The notes beneath the pieces are model-generated. The model was not told the origin of the DNA, searched no databases, and saw only the letters and a list, made by a program, of their open reading frames with translations. Both the position numbers and the translations under genes were made by a program. A stretch of DNA of 64,000 bases from Duganella sp. CF402 (GTDB taxonomy: Bacteria; Pseudomonadota; Gammaproteobacteria; Burkholderiales; Burkholderiaceae_D), in contig NZ_FOBG01000001.1 in the NCBI RefSeq assembly GCF_900109645.1, positions 2,772,262-2,836,261 on the forward strand. The letters run 5' to 3'. Positions within the stretch are counted from its first letter, which is position 1. Each line of letters starts with the position of its first letter. Of this stretch, positions 25,295 to 33,591 are shown in pieces.

Positions 25295-25372
25295 GTGAGA
25301 CTCCATAAAAACCTCAGCATAGGCCCGCATCAGGTATAGTAGAAATGAATTCCCAGTATTCCAGCTATAGAC

Positions 25373-26272
25373 ATGAATAATCTCAGGCGCCTCGACCTCA
25401 ACCTGCTGGTGACGCTGGACGTGCTGCTGTCCGAGCATAACGTCACGCGCGCGGCGGAACGGCTGAACTTTTCGCAGCCGTCGATCAGCGTGCACCTGGC
25501 CAAACTGCGCGACATTTTTGGCGATCCGCTGTTGCTGCCAGGCCCGCGCGGCATGCGCCCGACCGCCCGCGCCGAAGAGCTGCGCGAGCCATTGCGACTG
25601 GCGCTGGAAGCGCTGAGCGCCGCCGTCTCCCCGGCTGCCGCCTTCGATCCGGCGCAAGCGCAAAACACCTGGCGGGTGGCGGCCACCGACTATGCAGAAT
25701 CGACCATCCTGCTACCGGCAATGGCCGGGCTGCGCAGCGCGGCGCCCGGCACGCGGCTGGCCGTGCTGGAACTGGCGCCGCCGCACATCGTCCGGCAGGC
25801 GGAACAAGGCATCATCGACCTCGCCTTCCACACCAGCGAAGATGCGCCGCAAGGCATGCGCCACCGCCGGCTGTTCAAGGAGCACTACGTCCTCGCGGGC
25901 CGCACCGGCCATCCGCGCCTGAAGCGCAAGCCGACGCTCAAACAATTCTGCGAACTGGAACACGTGATCGTCTCGCCGGACGGCGGCGGCTTCAGCGGCG
26001 CCACCGACAAAGCGCTGGCGCAAGCGGGCATGACGCGGCGCGTGGCGCTATCTGTGCCGCACTTCCTGTTCGTGATCTCGGCACTGGCCAGCACCGACCT
26101 GGTGGCGATGCTGCCGGAGCGGCTGGTGCGCGACAACCCGGCCCTGCGCGTAGTGCCGCCGCCGGTCGACATCCCCGGCTACGAAATGGCCATGCTCTGG
26201 CACGAACGCTCGCACCGCGACCCAGCCCACCAATGGCTGCGCGAGCACATCGCCCGCAGCGTTAGCACATAA
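25373..26272 (+). CDS. LysR-family transcriptional regulator
   Basis: 299 aa. The N-terminal winged helix-turn-helix (about 1-65: RLDLNLLVTLDVLLSEHNVTRAAERLNFSQ) is followed by a periplasmic-binding-like effector domain (about 90-299). Its first residues resemble NodD/PcpR/SyrM-type LysR proteins. It is divergent from the quinone-reductase-like gene, the usual arrangement for a LysR protein and its target. The shared intergenic region holds a direct repeat ATTCCCAG/ATTCCAG but no clear T-N11-A site. Confidence 0.93.
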   Translation: MNNLRRLDLNLLVTLDVLLSEHNVTRAAERLNFSQPSISVHLAKLRDIFGDPLLLPGPRGMRPTARAEELREPLRLALEALSAAVSPAAAFDPAQAQNTWRVAATDYAESTILLPAMAGLRSAAPGTRLAVLELAPPHIVRQAEQGIIDLAFHTSEDAPQGMRHRRLFKEHYVLAGRTGHPRLKRKPTLKQFCELEHVIVSPDGGGFSGATDKALAQAGMTRRVALSVPHFLFVISALASTDLVAMLPERLVRDNPALRVVPPPVDIPGYEMAMLWHERSHRDPAHQWLREHIARSVST

Positions 26273-26295
26273 AAAAACGACGCCGTAGCGTCGTT
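26271..26295 (-). terminator. Terminator between the LysR gene and eda
   Basis: AACGACGC/GCGTCGTT stem with a 4-base loop. On the minus strand it is followed by seven Ts, so it ends the edd-eda transcript. In the plus direction the T-run is short (TTTGG), so it is weaker for the LysR gene. Confidence 0.8.
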
Positions 26296-26302
26296 TGGGG
26301 AG

Positions 26303-26929
26303 TTAGCCGCGCAGGGCGCTGGCTGCTTTTGCCAGTTCGGTGATTTTGTCCCATTCACCGTTGGCCATCAGGTCTTTTGGCGTCAGCCAGGAGCCGCCGA
26401 CGCAGGCCACGTTCTTCAGTTTCAGGAACTGTGGCGCGGTCTCGATCGAGATGCCGCCGGTCGGGCAGAAGGTGATGTCCGGCAGCGGGCCGCCGATGCC
26501 GTTCAACATGCCCACGCCGCCCGCCGGCACCGCCGGGAACAGCTTGAGCTGCTTGAAGCCCTGTTCGCGCGCCACCATCACTTCCGACGGCGTCATCACG
26601 CCCGGCAGCAGCGGCAGGCCGCTGCTCTTGGCGGCGGCGATCAGCGCCGGGGTCAGGCCCGGCGACACGCCAAACACCGCGCCCGCATCGCGCGAGGCGG
26701 CGAATTCTTCCGGCTGGGTCAGGGTGCCGACGCCGACGATGGCGCCTTCCACTTCCGACATCGCCTTGATCGCACCCAGGCCGTGCTTGGTGCGCAGGGT
26801 CACTTCCAGCACGCGGATGCCACCGGCCACCAGCGCTTTCGCCAGCGGTACGGCGTGGTCAGGATCATCGATCGCGATCACAGGGATCACGGCCGAAGTA
26901 CGCATAATATCGAGCAGGGACAGAGTCAT
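26303..26929 (-). CDS. eda: 2-dehydro-3-deoxy-phosphogluconate (KDPG) aldolase
   Basis: Last step of the Entner-Doudoroff pathway: KDPG gives pyruvate and glyceraldehyde-3-phosphate. 208 aa. It has the active-site Glu region (RVLEVTLRT), the segment VGVGTLTQPEEF and the Schiff-base lysine in FKQLKLFPA. The start is the ATG at 26929 (MTLSLLDIMRTSAVIPV), separated from the edd stop by one base, so the two are coupled. Upstream in-frame sequence overlaps the end of edd and is not used. Confidence 0.96.
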   Translation of the reverse strand: MTLSLLDIMRTSAVIPVIAIDDPDHAVPLAKALVAGGIRVLEVTLRTKHGLGAIKAMSEVEGAIVGVGTLTQPEEFAASRDAGAVFGVSPGLTPALIAAAKSSGLPLLPGVMTPSEVMVAREQGFKQLKLFPAVPAGGVGMLNGIGGPLPDITFCPTGGISIETAPQFLKLKNVACVGGSWLTPKDLMANGEWDKITELAKAASALRG

Positions 26930-26930
26930 A

Positions 26931-28853
26931 TCAGGCTTCTTTCTTGGTCGAGAAATCTTCATCGGAACCCGGCACGGTATTACCGACCGGTTCTTTTTCA
27001 TGCAGGTTCACCGTGGTGGCGATCGGCGACGGCAGCGGGAAGGTGGTGGCGCCCTTCTCCGCTTCGCACACGCTGTTGCGGAACATCGAGAACAGTTCGC
27101 GGCCCATGCCCACGTGGTTCACCGACATGTCGGCGCTGGCCATCGAGCGTGCGTGCCACGCGGCGGAATCCACCAGCGCTTCCAGCGTGCCGGTTTCAGC
27201 GCAGACCTTGATGATGTCGCCATCGCGCACCAGGCCCAGCGGGCCGCCCGCCAGGATCTCAGGCGACACGTGGATCGCCGCCGGCACCTTGCCCGAGGCA
27301 CCCGACATGCGGCCATCGGTCACCAGCGCTACCTTGCGGCCGGCGTCCTGCAGATTGGCCAGCGCCGGGGTCAGCGCGTGCAGTTCCGGCATGCCGTTGG
27401 CGCGCGGGCCCTGGAAGCGCAGCACGGCCACGAAGTCGCGGTCCAGCTGACCGGCCTTGTACGCATCCATGAAATCTTCCTGCGAATTGAACACCAGCGC
27501 CGGCGCCTGCACCGTGCGGTGCTCCGGCTTCACGGCCGACACCTTCATCACGGCGCGGCCCAGGTTACCCTGCACCAGCACCATGCCGCCGTCTGGCGAG
27601 AATGGGTTGGTATGCTTGCGCAGCACTTTCTCGTCGCCCGATTCAGCTGGCGAATCCTTGAACACCACGCCTTTGTCGCCCTCGCCCAGGAACGGCTCGG
27701 CGCAGTGCTTGCGCAAGCCCTTGCCCAGGATGGTGGTGACGTCGTCGTGCAGCAGGCCCGCGTCCAGCAGTTCGCGGATCACGAAACCGGTGCTGCCGGC
27801 GGCGTGGAAGTGGTTCACGTCCGCTTCGCCGTTCGGGTAGATGCGGCACAGCAGCGGCACCACTTTCGACAGCTCGTCGAAGTCGTTCCAGTCGATCACC
27901 ACGCCGGCCGCCTTGGCAATCGCCGGCAGGTGCAGCGTATGGTTGGTCGAGCCGCCGGTGGCCAGCAGCGCGACGATGGCGTTGACGATGGCCTTCTCGT
28001 CGACCACGTGGCCGACCGGGATGTATTCGTTGCCCTGGTCGGTGATGACGGCGGCGCGCTGCGCGGCAGCCTTGGTCAGTTCATCGCGCAGCGGCGTGTT
28101 CGGGGTGATGAAGGCGGCGCCCGGCAGGTGCAGGCCCATGACTTCCATCAGCATCTGGTTGGAGTTGGCGGTGCCGTAGAAGGTACAGGTGCCGGCGCCG
28201 TGGTAGGACTTCGACTCGCCTTCCAGCAGCTCGGCGCGGCCGGCCTTGCCCTGCGCGTACAGCTGGCGGATCTTGGCTTTTTCGGAATTCGACAGGCCAG
28301 TGGTCATCGGGCCGGCCGGCACGAATACCGCCGGCAGGTGGCCGAAGTGCAGCGCGCCGATCAGCAGGCCCGGCACGATCTTGTCGCACACGCCGAGGTA
28401 CAGCGCGGCGTCGAACATATTGTGCGACAGCGCCACGGCGGCCGACATCGCAATCGCGTCGCGCGAGAACAGGGACAGCTCCATGCCCGGCTGGCCCTGG
28501 GTCACGCCGTCGCACATGGCAGGCGTGCCGCCGGCGTATTGCGCCACCGCGCCCACTTCGCGCACGGCTTGCTTGATGATTTCAGGATAACGCTCGAACG
28601 GCTGGTGCGCCGACAGCATGTCGTTGTAAGCCGAGACAATCGCCACCGACGGCTTCTTCACTTCCTTCAGCACCAGCTTGTCGTTGGCCGGGAAGGCCGC
28701 GAAGCCGTGCGCCAGGTTGGTACAGGCCAGCGTGCCGCGTTGCGGGCCTTTGACACGGGCCGCCTCGAGGTGGGCCAGGTACGCGCCGCGCGATGGTTTG
28801 CTGCGTTGGATGATGCGATTGGTGACTTTTTCCAGGACTGGATGCAACGCCAT
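26931..28853 (-). CDS. edd: 6-phosphogluconate dehydratase
   Basis: Entner-Doudoroff dehydratase: 6-phosphogluconate gives KDPG. 640 aa, an IlvD/Edd-family iron-sulfur enzyme. The diagnostic cysteine segments are present ([32 protein letters not shown]), together with [13 protein letters not shown] and the C-terminal [11 protein letters not shown] block. It is first in an edd-eda operon and divergent from pgi. A GTAGT-type motif 24 bases before the start is a likely HexR operator. Confidence 0.96.
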   Translation of the reverse strand: MALHPVLEKVTNRIIQRSKPSRGAYLAHLEAARVKGPQRGTLACTNLAHGFAAFPANDKLVLKEVKKPSVAIVSAYNDMLSAHQPFERYPEIIKQAVREVGAVAQYAGGTPAMCDGVTQGQPGMELSLFSRDAIAMSAAVALSHNMFDAALYLGVCDKIVPGLLIGALHFGHLPAVFVPAGPMTTGLSNSEKAKIRQLYAQGKAGRAELLEGESKSYHGAGTCTFYGTANSNQMLMEVMGLHLPGAAFITPNTPLRDELTKAAAQRAAVITDQGNEYIPVGHVVDEKAIVNAIVALLATGGSTNHTLHLPAIAKAAGVVIDWNDFDELSKVVPLLCRIYPNGEADVNHFHAAGSTGFVIRELLDAGLLHDDVTTILGKGLRKHCAEPFLGEGDKGVVFKDSPAESGDEKVLRKHTNPFSPDGGMVLVQGNLGRAVMKVSAVKPEHRTVQAPALVFNSQEDFMDAYKAGQLDRDFVAVLRFQGPRANGMPELHALTPALANLQDAGRKVALVTDGRMSGASGKVPAAIHVSPEILAGGPLGLVRDGDIIKVCAETGTLEALVDSAAWHARSMASADMSVNHVGMGRELFSMFRNSVCEAEKGATTFPLPSPIATTVNLHEKEPVGNTVPGSDEDFSTKKEA

Positions 28854-28877
28854 GATCGTTCCTTATGAATGGTTTCC

Positions 28878-28893
28878 GTGAAATTTTACTACA
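28878..28893 (-). promoter_or_regulatory. Predicted HexR operator upstream of edd
   Basis: The minus strand reads TGTAGTAAAATTTCAC. It shares GTAGTRAAWTTWC with motifs before pgi and zwf in this window, and it resembles the TGTARTWWWAYTACA operator known for HexR in proteobacteria. It lies 24 bases before the edd ATG, a position fitting repression. Confidence 0.65.
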
Positions 28894-28984
28894 AAATCGC
28901 AAATTTCAATGGCTTTTCTTAGGCCGATCCACCCTTTGCAACATCCCGCTGGGGCAGAAATATTCGGGTGCGCACTAGCAAACC

Positions 28985-28997
28985 GTAGTGAATTTAC
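28985..28997 (+). promoter_or_regulatory. Predicted HexR operator upstream of pgi
   Basis: GTAGTGAATTTAC, differing by one base from the second zwf site, lies 48 bases before the pgi ATG. Confidence 0.6.
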
Positions 28998-29045
28998 CTG
29001 ATTTTCCTGTATCATTCGGCCATCCCCCTCCCTACCTACGACATT

Positions 29046-30698
29046 ATGCGCCAGCCTGCACTGACCACTACTGCGAGCTTCAAAGCCCTGGAATCCCACG
29101 CCGCCGATGCCAAACACTGGCAACTGCGCCAATTGTTCGCCGCCGACGCCGAGCGTTTCCCGAAACTGACGGTCGACGCGGCCGGCCTGTTCCTCGATTA
29201 TTCGAAGAACCGCCTCGACGCCACCACCATCGGCCTGCTGCTGGACCTGGCCCGTGAGCGCGGCGTGGAACGCCAGCGCGACGCCATGCTGAGCGGCGAG
29301 AAAATCAATCTTACCGAACAACGCGCCGTCCTGCACACCGCGCTGCGTATGCCGCGCGGCAAAGCGCTGGTGGTGGACGGCCAGGACGTCAACGCCGACG
29401 TGCACGCGGTGCTGGACCACGTCAAGGAATTCACCGACCGCGTACGCAACGGCCAGTGGCTGGGCTACAGCGGCAAGCCGATTACCGACATCGTCAACGT
29501 CGGCATCGGCGGCTCGGACCTGGGCCCGAAGATGGCGGTGCTGGCACTGCGCTCGTATGCGCATCCGCGCCTGAAAATGCACTTCGTGTCCAACGTCGAC
29601 GGCCATGACATGGACGCCGCGCTGGCGCAGGTCAATCCTGAGACCACGCTGTTCATCATCGCGTCGAAAACCTTCACCACCGCCGAGACCATGCTGAACG
29701 CGAACACCGCGCGCACCTGGTTCCTGCAAAACGGCGGTGCGCAGGACAATCTGACCAAGCACTTCGTGGCCGTGTCGACCAACGCCAAATCGGTGGCGGA
29801 ATTCGGCATCGATACCGCCAATATGTTCCCGTTCTGGGACTGGGTCGGCGGCCGTTACTCGGTGTGGTCGGCGATTGGCCTGTCGGTGGCGCTGGCGGTG
29901 GGCTTCGGCTACTTCAGCGACTTCCTGGCCGGCGCGCACGCGATGGACGAACACTTCCGCGAGGCGCCGCTGGAACAGAACATGCCGGTGCTGCTGGCGA
30001 TGGTCGGCTTCTGGAACCGCCAGTTCCTGAATGCAGGCTCGCTGTCGATCGCGCCTTACCATCAGGATTTGAACCGCTTCCCGGCCTACCTGCAACAGCT
30101 GGACATGGAATCGAACGGCAAGCGCATCACCCGCAGCGGCGGCGAAGTCGATACCGTTACCTGCCCGGTGGTGTGGGGCGAGTGCGGCACCAACGCGCAA
30201 CACGCTTACTTCCAGCTGCTGCACCAGGGTACTGACGTGACGCCGATGGACTTCATCGCCGCACTGCGCGCCACGCACGACCTGGCAGGCCATCACGATG
30301 CGCTGCTGGCGAACTGCTTCGCGCAATCGGAAGCCTTCATGACCGGCAAGACCGCCGATGAAGTGCGCGCCGACCTGGCAGGCTCGAACCTGAGCGCCGA
30401 GGAAATCGAAGCGCTGGTGCCGCACAAGACCTTCCCGGGCAACCGTCCGTCCAACACCATTTTGATGGACCAACTGACGCCGGCCGCACTGGGCGCGCTG
30501 ATCGCGCTGTACGAGCACAAGACCTTTGTGCAAGGCGTGATCTGGGACGTGAACAGCTTCGACCAGTGGGGCGTGGAGCTGGGCAAGGTGCTGGCCAAGA
30601 ACATCCAGTCGGAGCTGACCGGCGAAGTAAAACCGGAACGTCACGACAGCTCGACCAATGGCCTGATCTTCATGGCGAAAGCGGCGCAACACATTTAA
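29046..30698 (+). CDS. pgi: Glucose-6-phosphate isomerase
   Basis: Interconverts glucose-6-phosphate and fructose-6-phosphate. 550 aa, full length. Signature regions are [49 protein letters not shown] and [26 protein letters not shown]-like (here [13 protein letters not shown]). Divergent from edd-eda, it feeds hexose phosphates into or out of the Entner-Doudoroff route (gluconeogenic return to glucose-6-phosphate is also possible). It has a predicted HexR site in front and a REP-like hairpin behind. Confidence 0.96.
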   Translation: [550 protein letters not shown]

Positions 30699-30708
30699 CC
30701 GACCACCC

Positions 30709-30764
30709 CGTCGCCCCGGCTCAGGCCGGGGCCCAATTGGCTTCCGGCCTGCGCCGGAATGACG
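30709..30764. repeat. REP-like palindrome, second copy
   Basis: The arms CCCCGGCTCAGGCCGGGG and TTCCGGCCTGCGCCGGAA flank a central CCCAATTGG, with CGTC/GACG at the borders, as in the copy at 19379-19436. It fills the pgi/gluconolactonase gap and may terminate the pgi transcript. Confidence 0.75.
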
Positions 30765-30782
30765 GCTTAACAGCCAACACAT

Positions 30783-31673
30783 ATGAACATCAAAGTAGCT
30801 TACGACGCAGTAATGCAAACCGGCGAATGCCCGCTGTGGCATCCGCAGGAGCAGGTGCTGTACTGGGTGGATATTCCGGCGTTCACCGTCCACCGTCTCG
30901 ATCCCGCCAGCGGCGCGCACCGCGCGTGGAAGCTCGACAGCGAGCCGGCCACGCTTGGCATCAGCGACCAAGGCGGCTTGATCGTCGCCATGCGCAGCGG
31001 CTTTGCGCACCTCGACACCAGCAGCGATGAGGTCAAGCTGACCGCGATTGTGGCGGCGCCTTACGACCAGTCGATCACGCGCTTTAACGATGGCCACGTG
31101 GACCCTGCGGGCCGCTTCTGGGTCGGCACCATCTACGAGCCGCGCGACAAGCCGGCGGCGGAGATGTATGTGCTGGAACAGGGCAAGCTGCGCAAGGCCT
31201 GGTCGGGCGGCATGACCAACTCGAACGGTTCGGGATTTAGCCCTGACCAGAAGAGCATGTATCACGCCGACACGGCGGCGCATCGCGTCACCAAGCTGGA
31301 CTTCGATGCGGCCACCGGCACGGTCGACAACCAGCGCTTGCTGCACCAGTTCTCGATGGACAAGGAGAACAACTACGGCGGCCGCCCGGATGGCGCTGCG
31401 GTGGATAGCGAGGGCAACTACTGGGTGGCGATGTTTGAAGGCGCGCGCATCGCGAAGCTGTCGCCGGAGGGAGTGCTGCTGGGCGAGATCAAGCTGCCGG
31501 TGCGCTGCCCGACCATGCCGGCGTTTGGCGGGCCGGATCTGAAGACCCTGTACGTCACCAGCGCCGGCGCGCGTCCGGCGCCGGAACTGGAGCAGTATCC
31601 GCTGAGCGGCAAACTGCTGGCGATCGAGATGGATGTCGCCGGCCGCGCAGAGCCGGCGTACCGCTCGCGCTAG
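30783..31673 (+). CDS. SMP-30/gluconolactonase/LRE family protein
   Basis: Six-bladed beta-propeller lactonase of 296 aa. The N-terminal GECPLWHPQEQVLYWVDI carries the metal-binding Glu. RFNDGHVDPAGRFWVGT, GMTNSNGSGFSPD and RPDGAAVDSEGNYWVAMFEG give the Asn and Asp ligands of the family. It should open sugar lactones such as gluconolactone. Its place beside pgi, edd-eda and zwf, with no pgl gene nearby, suggests a role in glucose oxidation. Whether it can act on the phosphorylated lactone is unknown. Confidence 0.9.
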   Translation: MNIKVAYDAVMQTGECPLWHPQEQVLYWVDIPAFTVHRLDPASGAHRAWKLDSEPATLGISDQGGLIVAMRSGFAHLDTSSDEVKLTAIVAAPYDQSITRFNDGHVDPAGRFWVGTIYEPRDKPAAEMYVLEQGKLRKAWSGGMTNSNGSGFSPDQKSMYHADTAAHRVTKLDFDAATGTVDNQRLLHQFSMDKENNYGGRPDGAAVDSEGNYWVAMFEGARIAKLSPEGVLLGEIKLPVRCPTMPAFGGPDLKTLYVTSAGARPAPELEQYPLSGKLLAIEMDVAGRAEPAYRSR

Positions 31674-31723
31674 CCCGCACTACGGCAAGAGGGGTCTGCC
31701 CCCGCGACGGATCGCCGTGCGGG
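31674..31723. repeat. REP-like hairpin with internal GGGGTCTGCCCC
   Basis: CCCGCAC...GTGCGGG outer stem (31674-31680 with 31717-31723) encloses CGGC/GCCG and the palindrome GGGGTCTGCCCC. It occupies exactly the gap between two convergent genes and may terminate both. The core CCCGCACT..CAAG.GGGGTCTGCCCCC recurs at 59515, next to a decayed REP transposase. Confidence 0.75.
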
Positions 31724-33205
31724 TTATAGCGCGCCCGCCAGTCGGAGGCGCGACTGCTGCGGGGCGAGGCCTTGGGTTTCACCCCGCACCACATCCAGCT
31801 TGAAGGCCGACACCAGCGTGGTCAGATGCTGGGCTTCCTGCGCCAGCGCATCGGCCGCCGCCGCATCCTCCTGCACCAGCGCAGTATTCTGCTGCGTCGA
31901 TTCATCAAACTCCACAATCGCCTGGTTGATGCGCTCGATGCCCTCGTTCTGCTCCTGATTGGCATTGCTCATCTCGCCCATGATGGCGGTCACGCGCTGC
32001 ACGCTCTCCACCACCTCCAGCATCGTGGCCCCAGCCTCATCCACCAAGCGGCTGCCGCTTTCCACCGTCTGCACGGTATTGCCGATCAACTCCTTGATCT
32101 CCTTGGCCGCGCCGGCAGAGCGATGCGCCAGCGTGCGCACTTCCGACGCCACCACCGCAAAGCCCCTGCCCTGCTCACCGGCGCGCGCCGCTTCCACCGC
32201 CGCATTCAAGGCCAGGATATTGGTCTGGAACGCAATCCCGTCAATCACGCTGATGATGTCCACAATCTGGCGCGAAGACGCATTGATCTCGCCCATCGTA
32301 TCCACCACCTGCCGCACCGCCTCGCCGCCCTTGACCGCGATCTGCGATGCGCTCTGCGCCAGCTCATTGGCCTGGCGCGCGCTCTCGTTATTCTGCCGCA
32401 CCGTCGCCGCCAAACGCGACATCGACGACGCCGTCTGCTCAATGCTACCGGCCTGGCGCTCGGTACGGCGCGACAAATCCGCATTGCCATGCGCGATTTC
32501 ACCTGACGCGCCAGCGATGTTATGCGCGCCGTCGCGCACACCGGCGATGGTGTCGCGCATGGTCACCAGCATGTCGACCAGCGAGCGCGCCAGACGGCTG
32601 CGCGGCCTGGCCTCGCACGCCGACAAATCGATCCGCCCCTCAATCGCCGCCAGCGCCGACACGATGCCCTCCAGCTCCGCCGCTTGGCAAGCCGCGCGGC
32701 GCAGGATGGTGGCCAGGAAGATCAGCACCGCCGACTCCACCACCACATACGCCGCGTGGATGAACACCGTCGACAGCTGGGGACGGGTAAAGCACATCAC
32801 GCCATAGCCCCACTCCTGCAGGTAGTGAAAGCTCAGGTGGTGCACCGCCGCCACGCCGGCCGCCACCACGATCGGCTTCCAGTCGCGATAAGCCAGCAAG
32901 AAAGCCAGATACACAAAAATCCCGAAATGCAGCTCGGTCAGGCCGGCCGCCTGGTGAATGTTCAGGGCCGCAAACACCATCACGCTGGCTGCCGCCACGC
33001 AGCGCGTCAACACCGAGCCCGGCGCGCTGAAGTGCAGCGCCGTCGGAATGCCAGCCGCCAGCAGGCCGACCAGCAAAGCCAGCCCCCAGGTGTCATTAAG
33101 CCCGGCCAGCGCCAGCGAGAACAGCTGCAAGGCCCACAGCACGCACAGCATCAGCTTGTCCGCCTGCACCGCAATCGCCTGCAAAGGATCGTATTTATTT
33201 GTCAT
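31724..33205 (-). CDS. Methyl-accepting chemotaxis protein with a membrane-embedded sensor
   Basis: Chemoreceptor of 493 aa. The first about 190 residues form roughly six hydrophobic helices with short loops and no large periplasmic domain. The cytoplasmic signalling part contains the highly conserved hairpin tip [27 protein letters not shown]. No clear HAMP domain is seen. The start is the ATG at 33205 because GGAG lies six bases upstream. A sensor made only of membrane helices suggests detection of membrane or energy state or a hydrophobic ligand. Convergent with the gluconolactonase gene. Confidence 0.9.
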   Translation of the reverse strand: MTNKYDPLQAIAVQADKLMLCVLWALQLFSLALAGLNDTWGLALLVGLLAAGIPTALHFSAPGSVLTRCVAAASVMVFAALNIHQAAGLTELHFGIFVYLAFLLAYRDWKPIVVAAGVAAVHHLSFHYLQEWGYGVMCFTRPQLSTVFIHAAYVVVESAVLIFLATILRRAACQAAELEGIVSALAAIEGRIDLSACEARPRSRLARSLVDMLVTMRDTIAGVRDGAHNIAGASGEIAHGNADLSRRTERQAGSIEQTASSMSRLAATVRQNNESARQANELAQSASQIAVKGGEAVRQVVDTMGEINASSRQIVDIISVIDGIAFQTNILALNAAVEAARAGEQGRGFAVVASEVRTLAHRSAGAAKEIKELIGNTVQTVESGSRLVDEAGATMLEVVESVQRVTAIMGEMSNANQEQNEGIERINQAIVEFDESTQQNTALVQEDAAAADALAQEAQHLTTLVSAFKLDVVRGETQGLAPQQSRLRLAGAL

Positions 33206-33481
33206 GAAAGACTCCATAGCCGGACCAATGACCATGCATGAGATGACGGGCCAGCTTATAATTTGATGATGAGTTCGGCGGGGTGCGGGCCGGTGACCGG
33301 AGAATGCCGCAGAGGGGCGGCGCATGCAGGGTGTGATCCGCTGGAGACCGCGCAGTCTGGCGCGGAGCGGCGAACGGGATCGCATGCAGGAAAGCCGTCA
33401 TTATACCGCGCTTTTCCGACAAGCAACTGTTTGCGCAATCGTGCGCGGGGCTGCAACAACACCGGCCGCCTCATAGGAGAA

Positions 33482-33495
33482 TGTAGTAAATTTTC
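33482..33495 (+). promoter_or_regulatory. Predicted HexR operator 1 upstream of zwf
   Basis: TGTAGTAAATTTTC, 97 bases before the zwf ATG. It shares the invariant GTAGT and AAATTT core with the other three sites. Confidence 0.6.
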
Positions 33496-33514
33496 TTGCA
33501 AACCCCTCCGATAA

Positions 33515-33527
33515 GTAGTAAATTTAC
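33515..33527 (+). promoter_or_regulatory. Predicted HexR operator 2 upstream of zwf
   Basis: GTAGTAAATTTAC contains the perfect palindrome GTAAATTTAC. It starts 32 bases (about three helical turns) after the equivalent base of site 1, which would put both on the same DNA face. Confidence 0.65.
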
Positions 33528-33591
33528 AGTAGCGGCTGCGCGCTGCGCGCGGCAATTCCTTCGGCACTTTTTTTGCGACGAAATTCATACT

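Larger units (their letters stand above)
33206..33591. other. 386-bp divergent intergenic region between the chemoreceptor and zwf
   Basis: No gene is seen here. It must hold the promoters of both flanking genes. Near zwf there are two predicted HexR sites. The rest is GC-rich without clear repeats or RNA motifs. Confidence 0.7.

Noticed and set aside
25295..25372. LysR binding site (T-N11-A) in the divergent gap
   Set aside because: Only a direct repeat ATTCC(C)AG is seen; no convincing dyad could be fixed by eye.
25295..25663. N-terminal extension of the quinone reductase into the LysR gene
   Set aside because: The ATG at 25294 has a good ribosome site and the usual N-terminus; the upstream codons are antisense to the LysR gene.
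26340..28868. 842-codon plus-strand frame opposite eda and edd
   Set aside because: Edd and Eda are unmistakable on the other strand; this frame has no recognisable domain.
28863..31346. 827-codon minus-strand frame opposite pgi and the gluconolactonase gene
   Set aside because: It spans two well-supported genes and an intergenic REP; the composition is that of an antisense shadow.
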